Program-made: the position numbers and the translations under genes
Shown: piece after piece, positions 1 to 9,546 of the stretch
How the letters are laid out: each line of letters starts with the position of its first letter
How positions within the stretch are numbered: position 1 is the first letter of the stretch
Notes under the pieces: generated by a model
What the model was told of the DNA's origin: nothing
Databases searched by the model: none
What the model saw: the letters and a program-made list of their open reading frames with translations, nothing else
From: Saprospiraceae bacterium
GTDB taxonomy: Bacteria; Bacteroidota; Bacteroidia; Chitinophagales; Saprospiraceae
Assembly: GCA_016715245.1 (NCBI GenBank)
Contig: JADKAS010000021.1
Coordinates: forward strand, 1-34,538
Direction of reading: 5' to 3'
DNA length: 34,538 nucleotides

Positions 1-267
1 TAGAACGACCGTCACTGCTGGTTGATGTCAGAGTTTTGATGCCATCCACACCATTGATGAATTCTTCCAACAGTTCGGTGATTTGAAAGTGTTGACTTCA
101 CTGTTGGCACCGGGTAGCAAGAAGTACTGACGGTGACGGTAGAACATCCACACTCGGAATAGTCTCGGCTCCGGTAAAATAAAAACCAATCAATCGAAAA
201 GGATGATGAGCAGAGACATGACGGTAGCCAGAACCGGTCTTTTGATACTTATTTCAGGTAAATTCAT
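1..267 (-). CDS. RND efflux permease, N-terminal part (partial, frameshifted)
   Basis: Proton-driven inner-membrane pump of the AcrB/MexB (HAE1) family; only the first ~89 residues lie in the window and the rest runs off the left edge. The ATG at 267 opens with MNLPEISIKRPVLATVMSLL, the usual start of this family, followed by the first membrane helix (LLIILFGLIGFYF). After a frame change near 140 the conserved porter-domain entry can be read: a PSVD stretch, a TVSTSYPGAN-like stretch, then EEFINGVDGIKTLTSTSSD. It begins 8 bases downstream of the adaptor stop, the normal adaptor-permease order. Substrate class cannot be told from this part. The frame changes look like indel errors. Confidence 0.85.
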
Positions 268-275
268 GGTCCTGA

Positions 276-1325
276 TTAATTTTCTTTGGTCAAAACCTGA
301 ACAGGCATACCAGGTTTGAGTTGGAGCAAGCCTGTCGCTGTATCTCGGAGTTACCCCGGATTCGAGAATACTTCACTTTCACTTCTGCTTGCTGCCCAAT
401 GAACAACAAGGAATGACCTTGCAACACTTTCTGAAGATAGACCAATGCCCGCTGATATCCAGTACATAAGCCATCAGAGGATAGCGACAAGATCCTTTTA
501 TTCCTTCATTAATTTTAATATCTGTGAAGGCTCACGCCTAATATTTCTTTACACCTCCCAGTTCAGATACATGGCTCTCAGGACAAGGGGGCGGTTGTTT
601 GATTGATTTGCGGGTCGATGGCGTAAATGTTTGCTTTTCTTACTTTTTTATCAGACGAGATAGTGAAGGATATGGATTGGCTGATTTTACAAGGTCTTTG
701 CTCAACGTTCCGGAACAGAAAATTCAATTTTAACCAGTTGTATGCTATGAGTGTGGTGATGACATCTGCCGGTGTAATCATAGCGCCGATGCTGATGTTG
801 CGAAATCCTACCACGCCCTGAAAAGGAGCGGTGATTACGGTTTCGGCGATTTGTGTATTGATGATGTCGACATTTGATTTCAGGATGTTAAGATTGGCTT
901 CTGTTGGGTCGTATTCTTCCTGAGAAGTTGCTTTTGCGGAAAGCAATTGCTTTTATCTTTCTTTGATCACTTCCAGTTCGATTTGAAGTAAGATCTACTT
1001 TTTTCCGGCCTGTAATGTCGCATCATCAAGTTTTACGAGCGTTTGACCTTTACGACGGGGGTTCCTTCAACTGAAATTCATTTGAACGACTCTTCCGATT
1101 CGCTTTTTATGTCGACTTTTTCCCCGGCAGCACTGTACCGGTCTTGGTGATATTTTCAGTTCGGCTCACCTGACCTGCTATAATTCCCTGTTCACCTTCA
1201 ACGTTTCCCCCTCCTCCTTGTTTTGCGCACCTTGTTGAGTTGAAGGTTTGTCATTTACATGAAAAAAAGAGATGGAAAGAGCAGGATGAGAAAGAGACGA
1301 ACTTCTATAAATATTTATTGGGAAA
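276..1325 (-). CDS. RND efflux periplasmic adaptor (MFP), frameshifted
   Basis: Membrane-fusion protein that would link the RND permease to an outer-membrane channel. Read through several frames, the N-terminus resembles a lipoprotein signal (LFFSCKNDKPS near 1250-1280). It is followed by a lipoyl/barrel region (GEKVDIKSESEGRVVQMNFS near 1080-1130, KGQTLVKLDDATLQA near 1010-1050), then a helical hairpin and second lipoyl half with LKSNVDIINTQIAETVITAP and VVGFRNISIGAMITPADVIT (about 745-900). The C-terminus, TGLLQLKPGMPVQVLTKEN, ends at a stop at 276-278, just before the permease start. Family membership is clear; the start is uncertain because several single-base indels break the frame. Confidence 0.8.
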
Positions 1326-1562
1326 TAATGTAAACAGATTTTCAAAAGTATAGTTTTTTCAAAATTCAAAAATAATTTTCTGCTTATCAGACAGGGTTTG
1401 AGAACAATCAAAACATCATCATTTCCATTAACGAAACTACTTCGATAAAAAAAGATAAATACTTTTGTAAAGAATTTAAAGGTTCATTAGTCAGGCAATT
1501 ATAAATTTTATTGGTTATCTTTGTTGGAAGGTAACAATTCATTATAACTACTAAATTTAACT

Positions 1563-1810
1563 TTGTCCGGATTTTGGAATTATGGTACCGATAGCGAAAG
1601 GATGGGATCAGTTTACGTTCGAAGATTTAATTATTCAGCTGGCCCTCCACCGTTGCCGATAGTCCATTTAAAAAATGTTGGATTCCGGAAGGTTGACTTC
1701 ACGTATATTTTAGGCCCGACAGGTGTAGGAAAAACGACTTTGGCGCAGGTAATTACCTTTTCACTTCAACGACTATTACGGGTTTTATCTACCATCGGGA
1801 GTGTTGTCAA
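1563..1810 (+). other. Unassigned stretch with an isolated Walker A-like motif
   Basis: Between the adaptor and the hisS fragment there is a short plus-strand reading frame containing YILGPTGVGKTTLAQ (about 1700-1750), which fits a P-loop of the MiaA or AAA type. No partner motifs (Walker B, sensor residues) follow, and the downstream frame turns into a histidyl-tRNA synthetase C-terminus. It may be the start of a broken NTPase gene or a chance match in damaged sequence. I see no other recognisable content in 1326-1810. Confidence 0.2.
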
Positions 1811-1814
1811 AAAA

Positions 1815-2150
1815 AGCACCCGATGCCGTAGAAAAAGCAAAGCCCAAACTGTGCGTTGATCAACCTGGACCGGTTTTTGTTTATCCGCTCTGGACGAGAG
1901 AGTCCCTCACCAAATTTAAGTGGCAGCATCAACTCAAACAAACCAGTGTAGCTTATGATATATATCCCAAAGCAACCAAGATGAACAAACAAATGAAATA
2001 CGCATGACCGTAAATTGCCTTATACCGCCATCATCGGCGAAGAGGAAAACAAAACAGTGTCATGTTGAAAAATGGAAACAGAGAACAAAGCGGCTCCTGT
2101 TTTCCGATTTTATGTTCGGAAGGTGGTATCGACCTGTTCAATCGCTTTGG
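1815..2150 (+). pseudogene. hisS: Histidyl-tRNA synthetase, C-terminal anticodon-binding fragment
   Basis: HisRS charges tRNA-His; only its C-terminal anticodon-binding domain is visible. About 1870-2000 reads PGPVFVYPL, then QLKQTSVAYDIYPKATKMNK and QMKYA. After a frame change come RKLPYTAIIGEEENK (about 2010-2055) and a VMLKNMETGEQ-like stretch (about 2060-2090). These match the usual YP-x-KxxKQMKYA...IPYxxIIGEEE...LKNMxTGEQ ending of bacterial HisRS. The catalytic domain (motifs 1-3) is absent: the ~900 bases needed upstream are occupied by the oppositely oriented adaptor gene. This is either a genomic remnant or a misassembly joint. It is convergent with arsM. Confidence 0.55.
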
Positions 2151-2166
2151 TGGGGTCAGATAATGA

Positions 2167-2999
2167 TCAGCAACAACCGGGAGCGCAACAACTTTTTACT
2201 TTTTTTCACCGTAGACGGTTATACTTTAGAACAGTGTGAGGTGGTTGTCTGTAAGTTGCAATCTCTTCAGGGGACAGGTATAAACTCAAATATCATCCGG
2301 GATAAAAATATTTTTCTTTCCCCTTTTGAAGTACGACATTCTGAAAACCTGCTTTTGATGTAGCCAAGATACTTTTCTTTATTGATAGCTCCTACCACAC
2401 ATCACGACACATCCCATCACAGCGGCGTCCTTTATATTTTTCAGCAATTGTGCATTAAGGACTATGTCGAAGTGGAAAATGACCATCCTTTTAATACTCT
2501 GTATATTTCATTAAATATCTTTTCTACGTCTGGCGGGAAGTTAAGCCACAATTGCTGACAACTACATCCACCCACAGCATCGCTACAGGCGTATTTTCGA
2601 TGTCTCCAAGCCGGAATTCCACGTTGTTAAGCCAAGTTTTTAGCGTCTGATCCGGGCTTTTCATCGACGCAGATGGTGTAAATCAATTCCAATTACTTTT
2701 CCGGTTTCTCCTGATTCAGCGTGTGCGACGAAACAATGTTTTACTGCTCTCGCTACCAAGGTCGGTGACTGTCTGCTTTTTTATTCCAGCAAATTCGGTG
2801 AGGAAGACCACCAACCCAAGCCGAGGTCGGCATCTTCCTATTGTAACCATCAGTGTTTCGTAACTTTCCTCATGATGTTGTACACTTCTTATGCTTCATC
2901 CGCCTTATCCAACGGAAGATAACGTTGAGTTCTTTATCCTGCAGTGCTATTTCACTGTATTTCTGTCTGACCAGGTCTTTATTCTTCTTCTGTTTGCAT
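2167..2999 (-). CDS. arsM: Arsenite S-adenosylmethionine methyltransferase (frameshifted)
   Basis: Methylates As(III) with SAM to give volatile or less retained methylarsenicals in the cytoplasm. Reconstructed across several indels: start MQTEE...DLVRQKYSEIALQDKEL at 2999, then DADLGLG, a SAM-binding stretch (TDLGSESS, then AESGETGKVIGIDL near 2680), VEFRLGDIENTPVA (about 2590-2625), DVVVSNC (about 2570), EKIFNEIYRVLK (about 2490-2530), GAINKEKYLGYIK (about 2350-2390) and a Cys-rich C-terminus SCCAPGCC that stops at 2167-2169. Length (~277 residues) and the CCAPGCC tail suit bacterial ArsM. It lies 31 bases downstream of arsR, so the two probably form an arsenic-responsive operon. No intact frame exists here; indels are probably errors. 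Confidence 0.8.
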
Positions 3000-3030
3000 A
3001 TTAATTTCTTTTAAAACTGAATAATTATTT

Positions 3031-3355
3031 TTAACAACATTTCGTTTGTTTCTTTGCCTTCTTGATTTCAGAAAATATGAAATCACTTTATTTAATTTTT
3101 CGGTATTAGAGCGTAACTAACTGATGTGCCTTCAATATCGCCTTTATGAGGATCCACATTTCTCAATTCCCTGAGGTGTTGTGACACAGTTGCCTGTGAA
3201 AGAGGTAATTCTTCCACAATATCATTGGTGATACAGTTCGGTGTATTGGCCAGATAAGAGACAATGGCCATCCTGGCTGGATGCCCCAGCGCTTTTATTA
3301 TACCTGAAAGTTCAATTATTTCCGTGGAATATGTATCCGTCTTTGTTAAACCCAT
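3031..3355 (-). CDS. arsR: ArsR-family metalloregulator
   Basis: Small winged-helix repressor released by metal(loid)s. The uninterrupted part (3355 to about 3110) shows IIKALGHPARMAIVSYLAN and the recognition helix LSQATVSQHLRELRN, then the wing GDIEGTSVSYALIPK. The frame is broken near 3100; in the next frame it continues KLNKVISYFL and then EIKKAKKQTKCC with a stop at 3031-3033, which gives the usual ~108 residues and a C-terminal Cys pair. That Cys pair could be the As(III) site, because the alpha3 ELCVCDL-type motif is not present (here NCITNDIVEEL, a single Cys). The AT-rich upstream region (3356-3430) has TAATATTGTAATATATTA, a plausible operator. It leads the arsR-arsM operon. Confidence 0.85.
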
Positions 3356-3541
3356 CTTTTTTGAATAATTTATTAATATATTACAATATTACGATTAAAT
3401 AATGTAAAACATAAAATTATTTGTTGTATGTTATGAAAACTTTAACTCATTTTATACAAAAACCCTATAAAATAATGTATAAAGTAACAGGTTGATTCCT
3501 ATAATGAGGTTTAAAGATGTAAAGTCTGACTTTTTTCCAAT

Positions 3542-3575
3542 AAAAAAACCCCCGGTTGAAGTGACCGGGGGTTTT
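3542..3575. terminator. Bidirectional intrinsic terminator
   Basis: A perfect 10-bp stem AACCCCCGGT/ACCGGGGGTT (3547-3556 and 3564-3573) with a 7-base loop, flanked by an A run on the left and a T run on the right. It lies about 25 bases beyond the reconstructed stop of the S9 peptidase (3601) and is oriented to end that transcript; it also insulates the arsR promoter side. Confidence 0.9.
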
Positions 3576-3600
3576 GATTTTACATGTAATCCTGACTATA

Positions 3601-6222
3601 TTATTTTTTAGTCATTGTCAGAACAGCATTCGAAAGCCGGAATATCCTGAGTGTTTATCAGCCTGTTTTGTAAGAAGGATTAATCAGAAGGTTATAATAT
3701 CTGAGGATTATCATTATTAACAACTTCCACTTTATGATAAACACCGTTCACTTCTTCCGTTCCTTTTGTGGTAGCGTTACTTTTTGGCTTTCTCGTCGCG
3801 ATATCAAGCGTCTGGAAATGAAATTATCAGCCTTCTTTAAGAGAGGCAGACCAGCCACGATGTAGTCAGATGCAGGACCATCATTGATAAATGCACCTTC
3901 AAAGTTGATTTCCATTTTTTGACCCATCATATCGATAGTGGCTTTATTATCGGAAAACACCATTGGTATTGATTGTCCCATCTGGCTGATGGATCTTGAA
4001 ACCGGCTTAAAATCATTGTTTAAAACAACTTCATCCACTGATTCTCCCATAGGTCCTGCGGACTTGTCACTTACTACCCAGTTGCCTTCTTTTTGACTCA
4101 CCGTTCTGGTGGTTGTCATCGGCATTTTCTGACCGTTAAATTCAAGCGTAACATCATATTCTGTAACACCTGCTTTCAACATATTTTCAATTTTTGGCAA
4201 TTCTTTGGCCATAGTAACAGCTCCTTTTGGTTCGTATTTGACGGTATTAACGTCAACCATAAGTTTTTGAAGGGTTTCTTTTACATCGGTCGGCATATCT
4301 TCCTGATACCGGCCTTTTATAACTTCAGAAAGGAACTTTTCAGCATGAGCGTACATGGCTTTTTTGTTCAATGGTTTTGCAAATCCGTGACCTAAGTCTT
4401 TTGCAAGTAAATAATCTACTTTTTTACCTTTGTCTCTAAGAGCAATCACAATCTGATCCGCTTCCGCCTGTTTTACTCTAGGGTCATTTGCTCCCTGAAT
4501 AATAAGTAGTGGCTTCACAATTTTGTCTGCACTGAAAAGAGGACTGGCTTCGCGGATAAGTTTTTTTCCTTCTTCTGTATTGGGATCACCTACCATTCCG
4601 TATAAAAAGGCCCTTCCGGCTTCCCAATACGCAGGTACGGACTCCAGTAAGGTAAATATATTGCTGGGTCCTACAATGTCCACACCACAAGCATACAAAT
4701 CCGGAGTAAATGCCAGGCCGGCAAGTGTGGCATAACCACCGTAACTTCCGCCCATAATGGCAATTCTGTTTTTATCAGCAATACCCTTGTTGATGAGGTA
4801 TTGAACACCATAGGTGATGTCGTCCTGCATAAGTTTTCCCCATTGAAGGTCACCTGCATTCAGGAATTTTTTACCGTAACCACCACTAGCTCTGAAGTTA
4901 GGTTGAAGAACAGCATATCCTCTGTTGGCAAGAAACTGAACTTCTGCATTGTATCCCCAATAGTCTCTTGGTCCTTTAGGTCCACCGTGTACAAGGACAA
5001 CGACAGGTAAATTTTTAGCTTCCATACCTGCAGGCAATGTAAGATAGGCGGGAATTTCCAGGCCATCTTTACTCTTGTAGGATACAGGTGTCATTTCGGC
5101 CAGATGTTTCTCTACCTCTTTAAGTTTTGGTCTCCGTGTGTACTGATGGATTAGTTTTTAGTTTTGGCATCGTAGAAATACGCTTCAGATGCATATTTGT
5201 CACCACCTGTAGCAATCAAAAATTTTGCATAGTCTTTGGTAGCACTTTGAAAATTAACCTCTCTTCCGGAAACTTGGAACAAAGAAATTTGTACATTTCT
5301 TCCCAGCTTTGTCTTTCCAGTAATATTTGGTTTTGTCAAGCGTATAGGAAGTACCGATTATTTTTCTTGTATGTCTGTCCATTCTCAGACCTCCGAAATC
5401 TACCTTGTTTTCCGGATCACTTTCTATTTTGACTTTTTTCGTGGTCTTAGGATCCATTAAAAACAGAGTGGATTTATCAAGTTCGCCGACATTGAAACAA
5501 GATAAAACTGAGAATTGTCTTCATTCCAATTGCTGATGTAAGCTTGTTCTGTAACGGTCGTTTCGTAGATGGGCGTGAGTTGTTTATTTTCATCTACTCT
5601 TAAAACGGTATTTCCTTTTTCGTCCGTTCTGCTTAATACCCGGATTTTTCATCCCAGTCAAAATCATAGAAGTGATTCTGTCATTGTTCCTGATACATAA
5701 AGTGAGTTCGCCTGTTGAAATTTTCAACTGGTACAAATCGTCCCCTGCTTTGTCTCTGTCATTGGGACAAATCATCATAATATCCGGATTCAAACGACTT
5801 ACATCGTAAATCTGTGCGGTAACTTCCTTCAAAAGGTGTAAGGTTTCTTGATTCAGGAACACCTGTTTCAGCATTGGCGGAAGCCATAGGATCTACGGCA
5901 AAAATGTTGATGTTTTCATCACCGTCTTTATCTTTAACATAAAGAATATACTTGCTGTCATCTGTCCAGAAATAACCATATAGAGGTCTTTGACTGTCTG
6001 TCAGTGGTTTTGCTTTGTCGAAAGCTTCATCAAATTTTTCACCCGAAACATTCATAATACCTTTTATGTGCTTTCATAAAGATATCCATTTCCCGTCAGG
6101 ACTACGTTCTCCGCCTGTAATTTAAGGGTTTCCAAAAATAAATCCCTGTCAAGCGCGGTGTTTTTTTGTGCGTAGAGTCATACCTGCCATCATCATTAAA
6201 AAGAAAGGATTAAAATTCTCAT
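3601..6222 (-). CDS. Secreted S9-family prolyl oligopeptidase-like serine peptidase (frameshifted)
   Basis: Alpha/beta-hydrolase peptidase of the S9 (DPP4/acylaminoacyl peptidase) group, probably periplasmic. The start ATG at 6222 gives an export signal (MRILILSFLMMMAGM). About 4900-6060 encodes a beta-propeller with repeated SPDGKWISFMK, DSKYILYVKDKDGDENI and EDSFSV-like blades, broken by four or more indels. The hydrolase domain is intact in 3748-5094: oxyanion region VVLVHGGPKGPRDYWGYN, nucleophile GGSYGGYA (Ser codon at 4744-4746), acid GANDPRVKQAEAD and His in DLGHGFAKPLNK. After the hydrolase comes an extra ~150-residue domain (VNTVKYEPKGAV to the end) typical of Bacteroidota paralogues. 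The frame changes near 3820; in the next frames the tail reads TLDIATRKPKSNATTKGTEE, then NAVLTMTKK, stopping at 3601-3603 just before a terminator. Total 2622 bases. Confidence 0.88.
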
Positions 6223-6534
6223 AAATACATTTTGTTTTAGTAATGACAAATAAACTTCAAATTTTAGGAAAATGTTATTTAATTTCGATGATTGTTTAAA
6301 ATTTATAGAAGAAAGGAGAAAAAAGATGTAATTTCTATTCTTTTTTGCTTGAAAGGCATGTAATGATGCGATGTTAAATCAGATGGATGTCATGTTCATT
6401 TGACACATAAATAACCATCTCCTATACCTTCTTGAAAAGCATAAAGAGAATGATAATTAAAAGTGTATACGATGAAGAATTTGCTTTTTTGAAAAAGGTT
6501 GGAGGGTTCATCAGAAATTAACTGCCAGGGAATT
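6223..6534. other. Intergenic region, no gene seen
   Basis: AT-rich spacer between the S9 peptidase start and the Xre regulator stop. It should hold the peptidase promoter (for example TTTATTTGTC on the minus strand near 6245), but no clear TAnnTTTG with a matched -33 element was found. No RNA gene or repeat seen. Confidence 0.5.
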
Positions 6535-6749
6535 TTACTCATCTGAATCAGGTACGAATTCCAATATATCTCCCGGCTGGCAGTTGAGCACCTTACAAAT
6601 GGCTTCCAGCGTACTGAATCGGATGGCCTTTGCTTTCCGGTTTTCCAGAATGGATGGGTTGGATAGCGTGAGGTCTACGTTTTCTGACAGCTCGTTGGTG
6701 ACATTTTACGCCTGGCCATCATCACGTCGAGGGTTACTATTATGGCCGT
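6535..6749 (-). CDS. Small Xre/Cro-family HTH regulator (YozG-like), one indel
   Basis: DNA-binding protein of ~70 residues, too broken for a simple ORF call. Minus-strand reading: AIIVTLDVMMARRKMS, one missing base near 6700, then NELSENVDLTLSNPSILENR, KAKAIRFSTLEAICKVLNCQ and PGDILEFVPDSDE, stop at 6535-6537. The helix-turn-helix and the KAxAIRFSTLxAICxxLxCQPGDIL ending are characteristic of the small Xre proteins that travel with DUF2975 membrane proteins. It follows the DUF2975 gene by 3 bases. The expected ATG is read as ACG at 6747-6749, so the start codon is either a sequence error or one of the later ATGs (MMARRK). Confidence 0.8.
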
Positions 6750-6752
6750 GTT

Positions 6753-7282
6753 TTACACCGTAAGGTCGTTTTCGTTCTGTAATTCAATCCCTTTTCTGAA
6801 TATCTGAGAAATGACAAAAAGAATCGCTGCCATCATCAGAAAGGCGGCTATATCATTCCAGTATTCTTCGATTTGGTTTACTTCATATCCTGAATGAATT
6901 AATCTTTTTGTGTAATGATGAGCGACAGCACTGACTATGCCGATTGCCAGCGCTTCATAACTGATCTTTTCTATCAGTTTTGCTATCTCGGAACTGAAAG
7001 GTTTTACAAGATTCAGCTTCATGAAAATGTTGACTACAAGGTAAAACAGGTGGGCCTTCAACAAAGATATTACTATTACTAAACTCATGAGCCCAATGTA
7101 ATGGGAAAATGGTTTTCAAACAAGTCCGACAGATTCAACCCTTTGTAAATATTGTTTTGGCAATAGGTTTAAAAGAGTAAAAACAAAATTGAAAATCAAC
7201 GCTCCTTCGACACATAATCCGATAAATATGATCCAGGAGAAGACATTTAACACACTTAGAATAAAATTATTATTTTTGACAT
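6753..7282 (-). CDS. DUF2975 family membrane protein
   Basis: Integral membrane protein of unknown role, regularly paired with a small Xre regulator. Start ATG at 7282, MSKNNNFILSVLNVFSWIIF (one A missing early), then GLCVEGALIFNFVFTLLNLL, an indel near 7120, and an intact frame from 7088 to the stop at 6753. Four hydrophobic segments can be seen (about residues 9-30, 65-85, 105-130, 150-170), matching the four-helix DUF2975 layout. The Xre gene starts 3 bases after its stop, so the pair forms an operon. A well-formed Bacteroidota promoter lies upstream (7307-7336). Function of this pair is not established; a regulator-membrane sensor pairing is inference. Confidence 0.8.
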
Positions 7283-7306
7283 AATTTAAAAATTTTAATG
7301 ATGCCG

Positions 7307-7336
7307 CAAAGATAATAAATATTTATTGATAAACAA
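7307..7336 (-). promoter_or_regulatory. Bacteroidota-type promoter of the DUF2975-Xre operon
   Basis: On the minus strand a -33 TTG (7334-7336) is separated by 19 bases from a -7 element TATCTTTG (7307-7314), an exact TAnnTTTG match. It sits 25 bases before the DUF2975 start codon. Confidence 0.75.
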
Positions 7337-7382
7337 TAAATAAATATCAAAAAATAATAAAATAATTTATTTTGTGTTAAAA

Positions 7383-7765
7383 CTTTTGTAGAACTACTAA
7401 AGGTTGTCCTTCATGCATGTTATTTCTACACCATTAAGATATTAAGGTTGATAATCGTTGTCCTTCTTGTCCTTCATGGTTTATTTTTAAACATTAAGAT
7501 ATTAAGGTTCATAATGATTTTTCCTTCTGGTTGTTTCTACCATTAAGATATTAGGTTCAATAATGATTTTTCCTTCTAGTTTATTTTTAACCATTAAGAA
7601 TTAAGGTTCAATAATGATTTTATTTCTGCACCATTAAGATATTAAAGGTTAAACATTTTCCTTCATGTCCTTCATTCCTTCCCATGTCCTTCATGGTTTA
7701 TTTCTGACCATTAAGATATTAAGGTTTTTAAGGATTTTTTCTTCATGTCCTTCATGGTTTATTAT
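7383..7765. repeat. Degenerate tandem block of ~40-77 bp units, each an imperfect hairpin
   Basis: Six copies of ACCATTAAGATATTAAGGTT (starting near 7431, 7489, 7540, 7591, 7631 and 7708, each with small changes) alternate with CCTTCATGTCCTTCATGGTT and TTCAATAATGATTTTTCCTT. The reverse complement of the CCTTCATGTCCTTCATGGT part resembles ACCATTAAGATATTAAGG, so each unit can fold as a hairpin with a TTATTTCTG-like loop. Unit spacing varies (58, 49, 51, 40, 77 bases). No coding frame crosses it. This is not a CRISPR array: spacers are repeated too and repeats are not conserved. It lies between the DUF2975 promoter and the Uma2 gene. Confidence 0.75.
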
Positions 7766-7927
7766 TTAATTTTTTAAAAGCTCTTACTTGATCGATTCCT
7801 TTCTTCGGATCGATAGTTAGGCTCCGGGATGGGTTACCGAAGTACATTTTTGTCATGTACTAAATTCGGAAGATTACAAACTATTGAAAAGATTTCAACT
7901 CACAAGATTTGATATTTCCGAGATTAT

Positions 7928-8495
7928 GACAAAGTGTACACCTACGGCGACTATCCCCGAAACTTGATCTGGAAGAGATGGTAGAGATCATACGCGGAAA
8001 GTTGTTCAGAATGAGTCCTGCACCAAAGACAAAACACCAAATTATTAGCAGTAATTTGCATTTTCGTTTAAGGCAGCTATTGGAAAACAAAATTTGCAGC
8101 GTATTTCATGCACCTATTGATGTGGTATTGCCTATAGAAAATAAAAAGCGCACCCGGGTCAACTACGGTCGTCAACCTGACATCTGTGTCATTTGTGATC
8201 CAAAAATTATTGAAGAAAATGCGGTGTTTGGCACTCCCAATTTTATCATTGAAATCATAGCCGGCAAAGATATCAAAGGGACACACAAATACAAATACAG
8301 TGTATATGAAGAAGCAGGTGTAGGAGGTATTGGATTGTATTCGGGGAAATGCGTTTTGTTAAGAGTATTTATCAGGAGAATGGAAGGATTTCACCGCTTT
8401 AATGCTTTTCTGAGGATGACATTATTCCGGTAAAAACATTGCCAGGACTTTCTATAAGTATAGACGATATTTTGAAGGGGTTTGATTTATGGTGA
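7928..8495 (+). CDS. Uma2 (DUF820) family putative restriction endonuclease-like protein
   Basis: Member of the PD-(D/E)XK-like Uma2 family, of unknown function and often present in many copies in Bacteroidota and cyanobacteria. Reading across two indels: KVYTYGDYPR (about 7935), EEMVEIIRGKLFRMSPAPKT (about 7972-8028), HQIISSNLHFRLRQLL, the VNYGRQPDICVICDPKIIEE block (active-site Asp), GTPNFIIEIIAGKDIKGTH with the E-x-hydrophobic motif, and YKYSVYEEAGV. The frame changes near 8320 and again near 8410; the last frame reads SEDDIIPVKTLPGLSISIDD and stops at 8493-8495. The usual K of the EIxSPS motif region is altered (EIIAGKD). The start is unclear because of an upstream indel. Confidence 0.8.
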
Positions 8496-8657
8496 AGGAA
8501 GGGATTTTGAAACAGGTTTTTGAAGGGTTTAAATAGCAATGTTAAAGTTCATTTAATGGCTTAGGTGTTTATGTTCTCAAAGTATTTTTATCAATAAAAG
8601 ATTAAAATCATCTTTAGAAGTATTATAGGAATTTACAACCCGAAAAAGATTACTTCT

Positions 8658-8665
8658 TATCTTTG
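8658..8665 (+). promoter_or_regulatory. -7 promoter element upstream of the cytochrome b-like gene
   Basis: TATCTTTG, an exact TAnnTTTG element, 18 bases before the ATG at 8684. No good -33 match was found 19 bases upstream and none of the Crp/Fnr-type palindromes seen elsewhere in the window precedes it. Confidence 0.5.
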
Positions 8666-8683
8666 TATTTACAAGAAATAACA

Positions 8684-9538
8684 ATGTCTCCGCTCACCCA
8701 TAAAATTTATATTAATACACTAATCCTCATCGTTTTAGTGACAACTGCATGGTTGATTTATTATTGGTTATGATTACTACTCCATGCCTCTTGAAGAAAG
8801 ATTTTATCATCAGGCCATGCTGATTTGAAACCGTCCGGACCCTATGGTCATGGCCTTGGCATCATAGGTACCGTTCTCATTTTGACAGGTGTTTTCGGAT
8901 ATATGGCTCGAAAAAGGTTCCGCGCCCTTTCTCATCTCGGTTCGCTGAAATACTGGCTGGAATTTCATATTTTTGTGTGTTCTGGGACCTGTTATGGTAT
9001 TGTTTCACACTTCGTTCAAATTTGGCGGTATCGTTTCCATCAGTTTCTGGAGTATGGTTGCTGTCGTTGCCAGCGGCGTCTTGGGAGATTTATTTACCTT
9101 CAGATACCGAGGACGATACAAGGCAGAGAACTGAGTCTCGGAGAAATTAAGGATATGATGGAAGGCCTTGGAAATTCAATTTCAGAAAGTGTTCAACATG
9201 TGCCTTTACAAACCTTAAAAGAAGAAATTATTAAAAATAACCTTAGCGCTGAAAAATCTTTGGGATTTGTTCAACGTTATATCAATGAATACAAAGCCAA
9301 AAATAAATTTAGGGAAAGGTTGAAAGCTGAAAATATTTCATCATCCGACATCAAAACCATTATGAAACTTGTGAGTGAGGAACTGACCATAGGAAGGAGA
9401 GTGGAAACGTTGCATACGATGCAGAAATATTTCAGATACTGGCATGTGGCACATCTTCCTTTTGCCATTATCATGCTTGTCATCATGATTATTCACGTGG
9501 CGGTAACCATTGCTTTCGGATATACCTGGATTTTTTAA
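8684..9538 (+). CDS. Cytochrome b-like integral membrane protein (electron-transfer module)
   Basis: Likely heme b membrane subunit passing electrons between quinone or the flavoprotein and the multiheme cytochrome encoded downstream. Start MSPLTHKIYINTLILIVLVT with a first membrane helix, then (after indels near 8770 and 8820) KPSGPYGHGLGIIGTVLILT, ARKRFRALSHLGSLKYWLEF, HIF, GPVMVLFHTSFKFGG, SFWSMVAVVASGVLGRF and IYLQIPRTIQGRELSL. A soluble ~110-residue helical stretch follows, then YWHVAHLPFAIIMLVIMIIH and a last helix to the stop at 9538. His in EFHIF, LFHTSF, YWHVAH and MIIHVA, all at membrane helices, are the candidate heme ligands. I do not recognise a named family; the gene order with the next two genes argues for a redox complex. 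Confidence 0.65.
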
Positions 9539-9546
9539 AAACGGAT

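Noticed and set aside
1563..1859. tRNA dimethylallyltransferase (miaA) from the GPTGVGKTTLA motif
   Set aside because: Only the P-loop is seen; none of the later MiaA motifs follow in any frame.
2004..2363. Plus-strand 119-residue protein
   Set aside because: It overlaps the hisS fragment and then runs antisense to the arsM C-terminus; no family resemblance.
7383..7765. CRISPR array
   Set aside because: Units are degenerate, spacing is 40-77 bases, the spacers are themselves repeated, and no cas gene is near.
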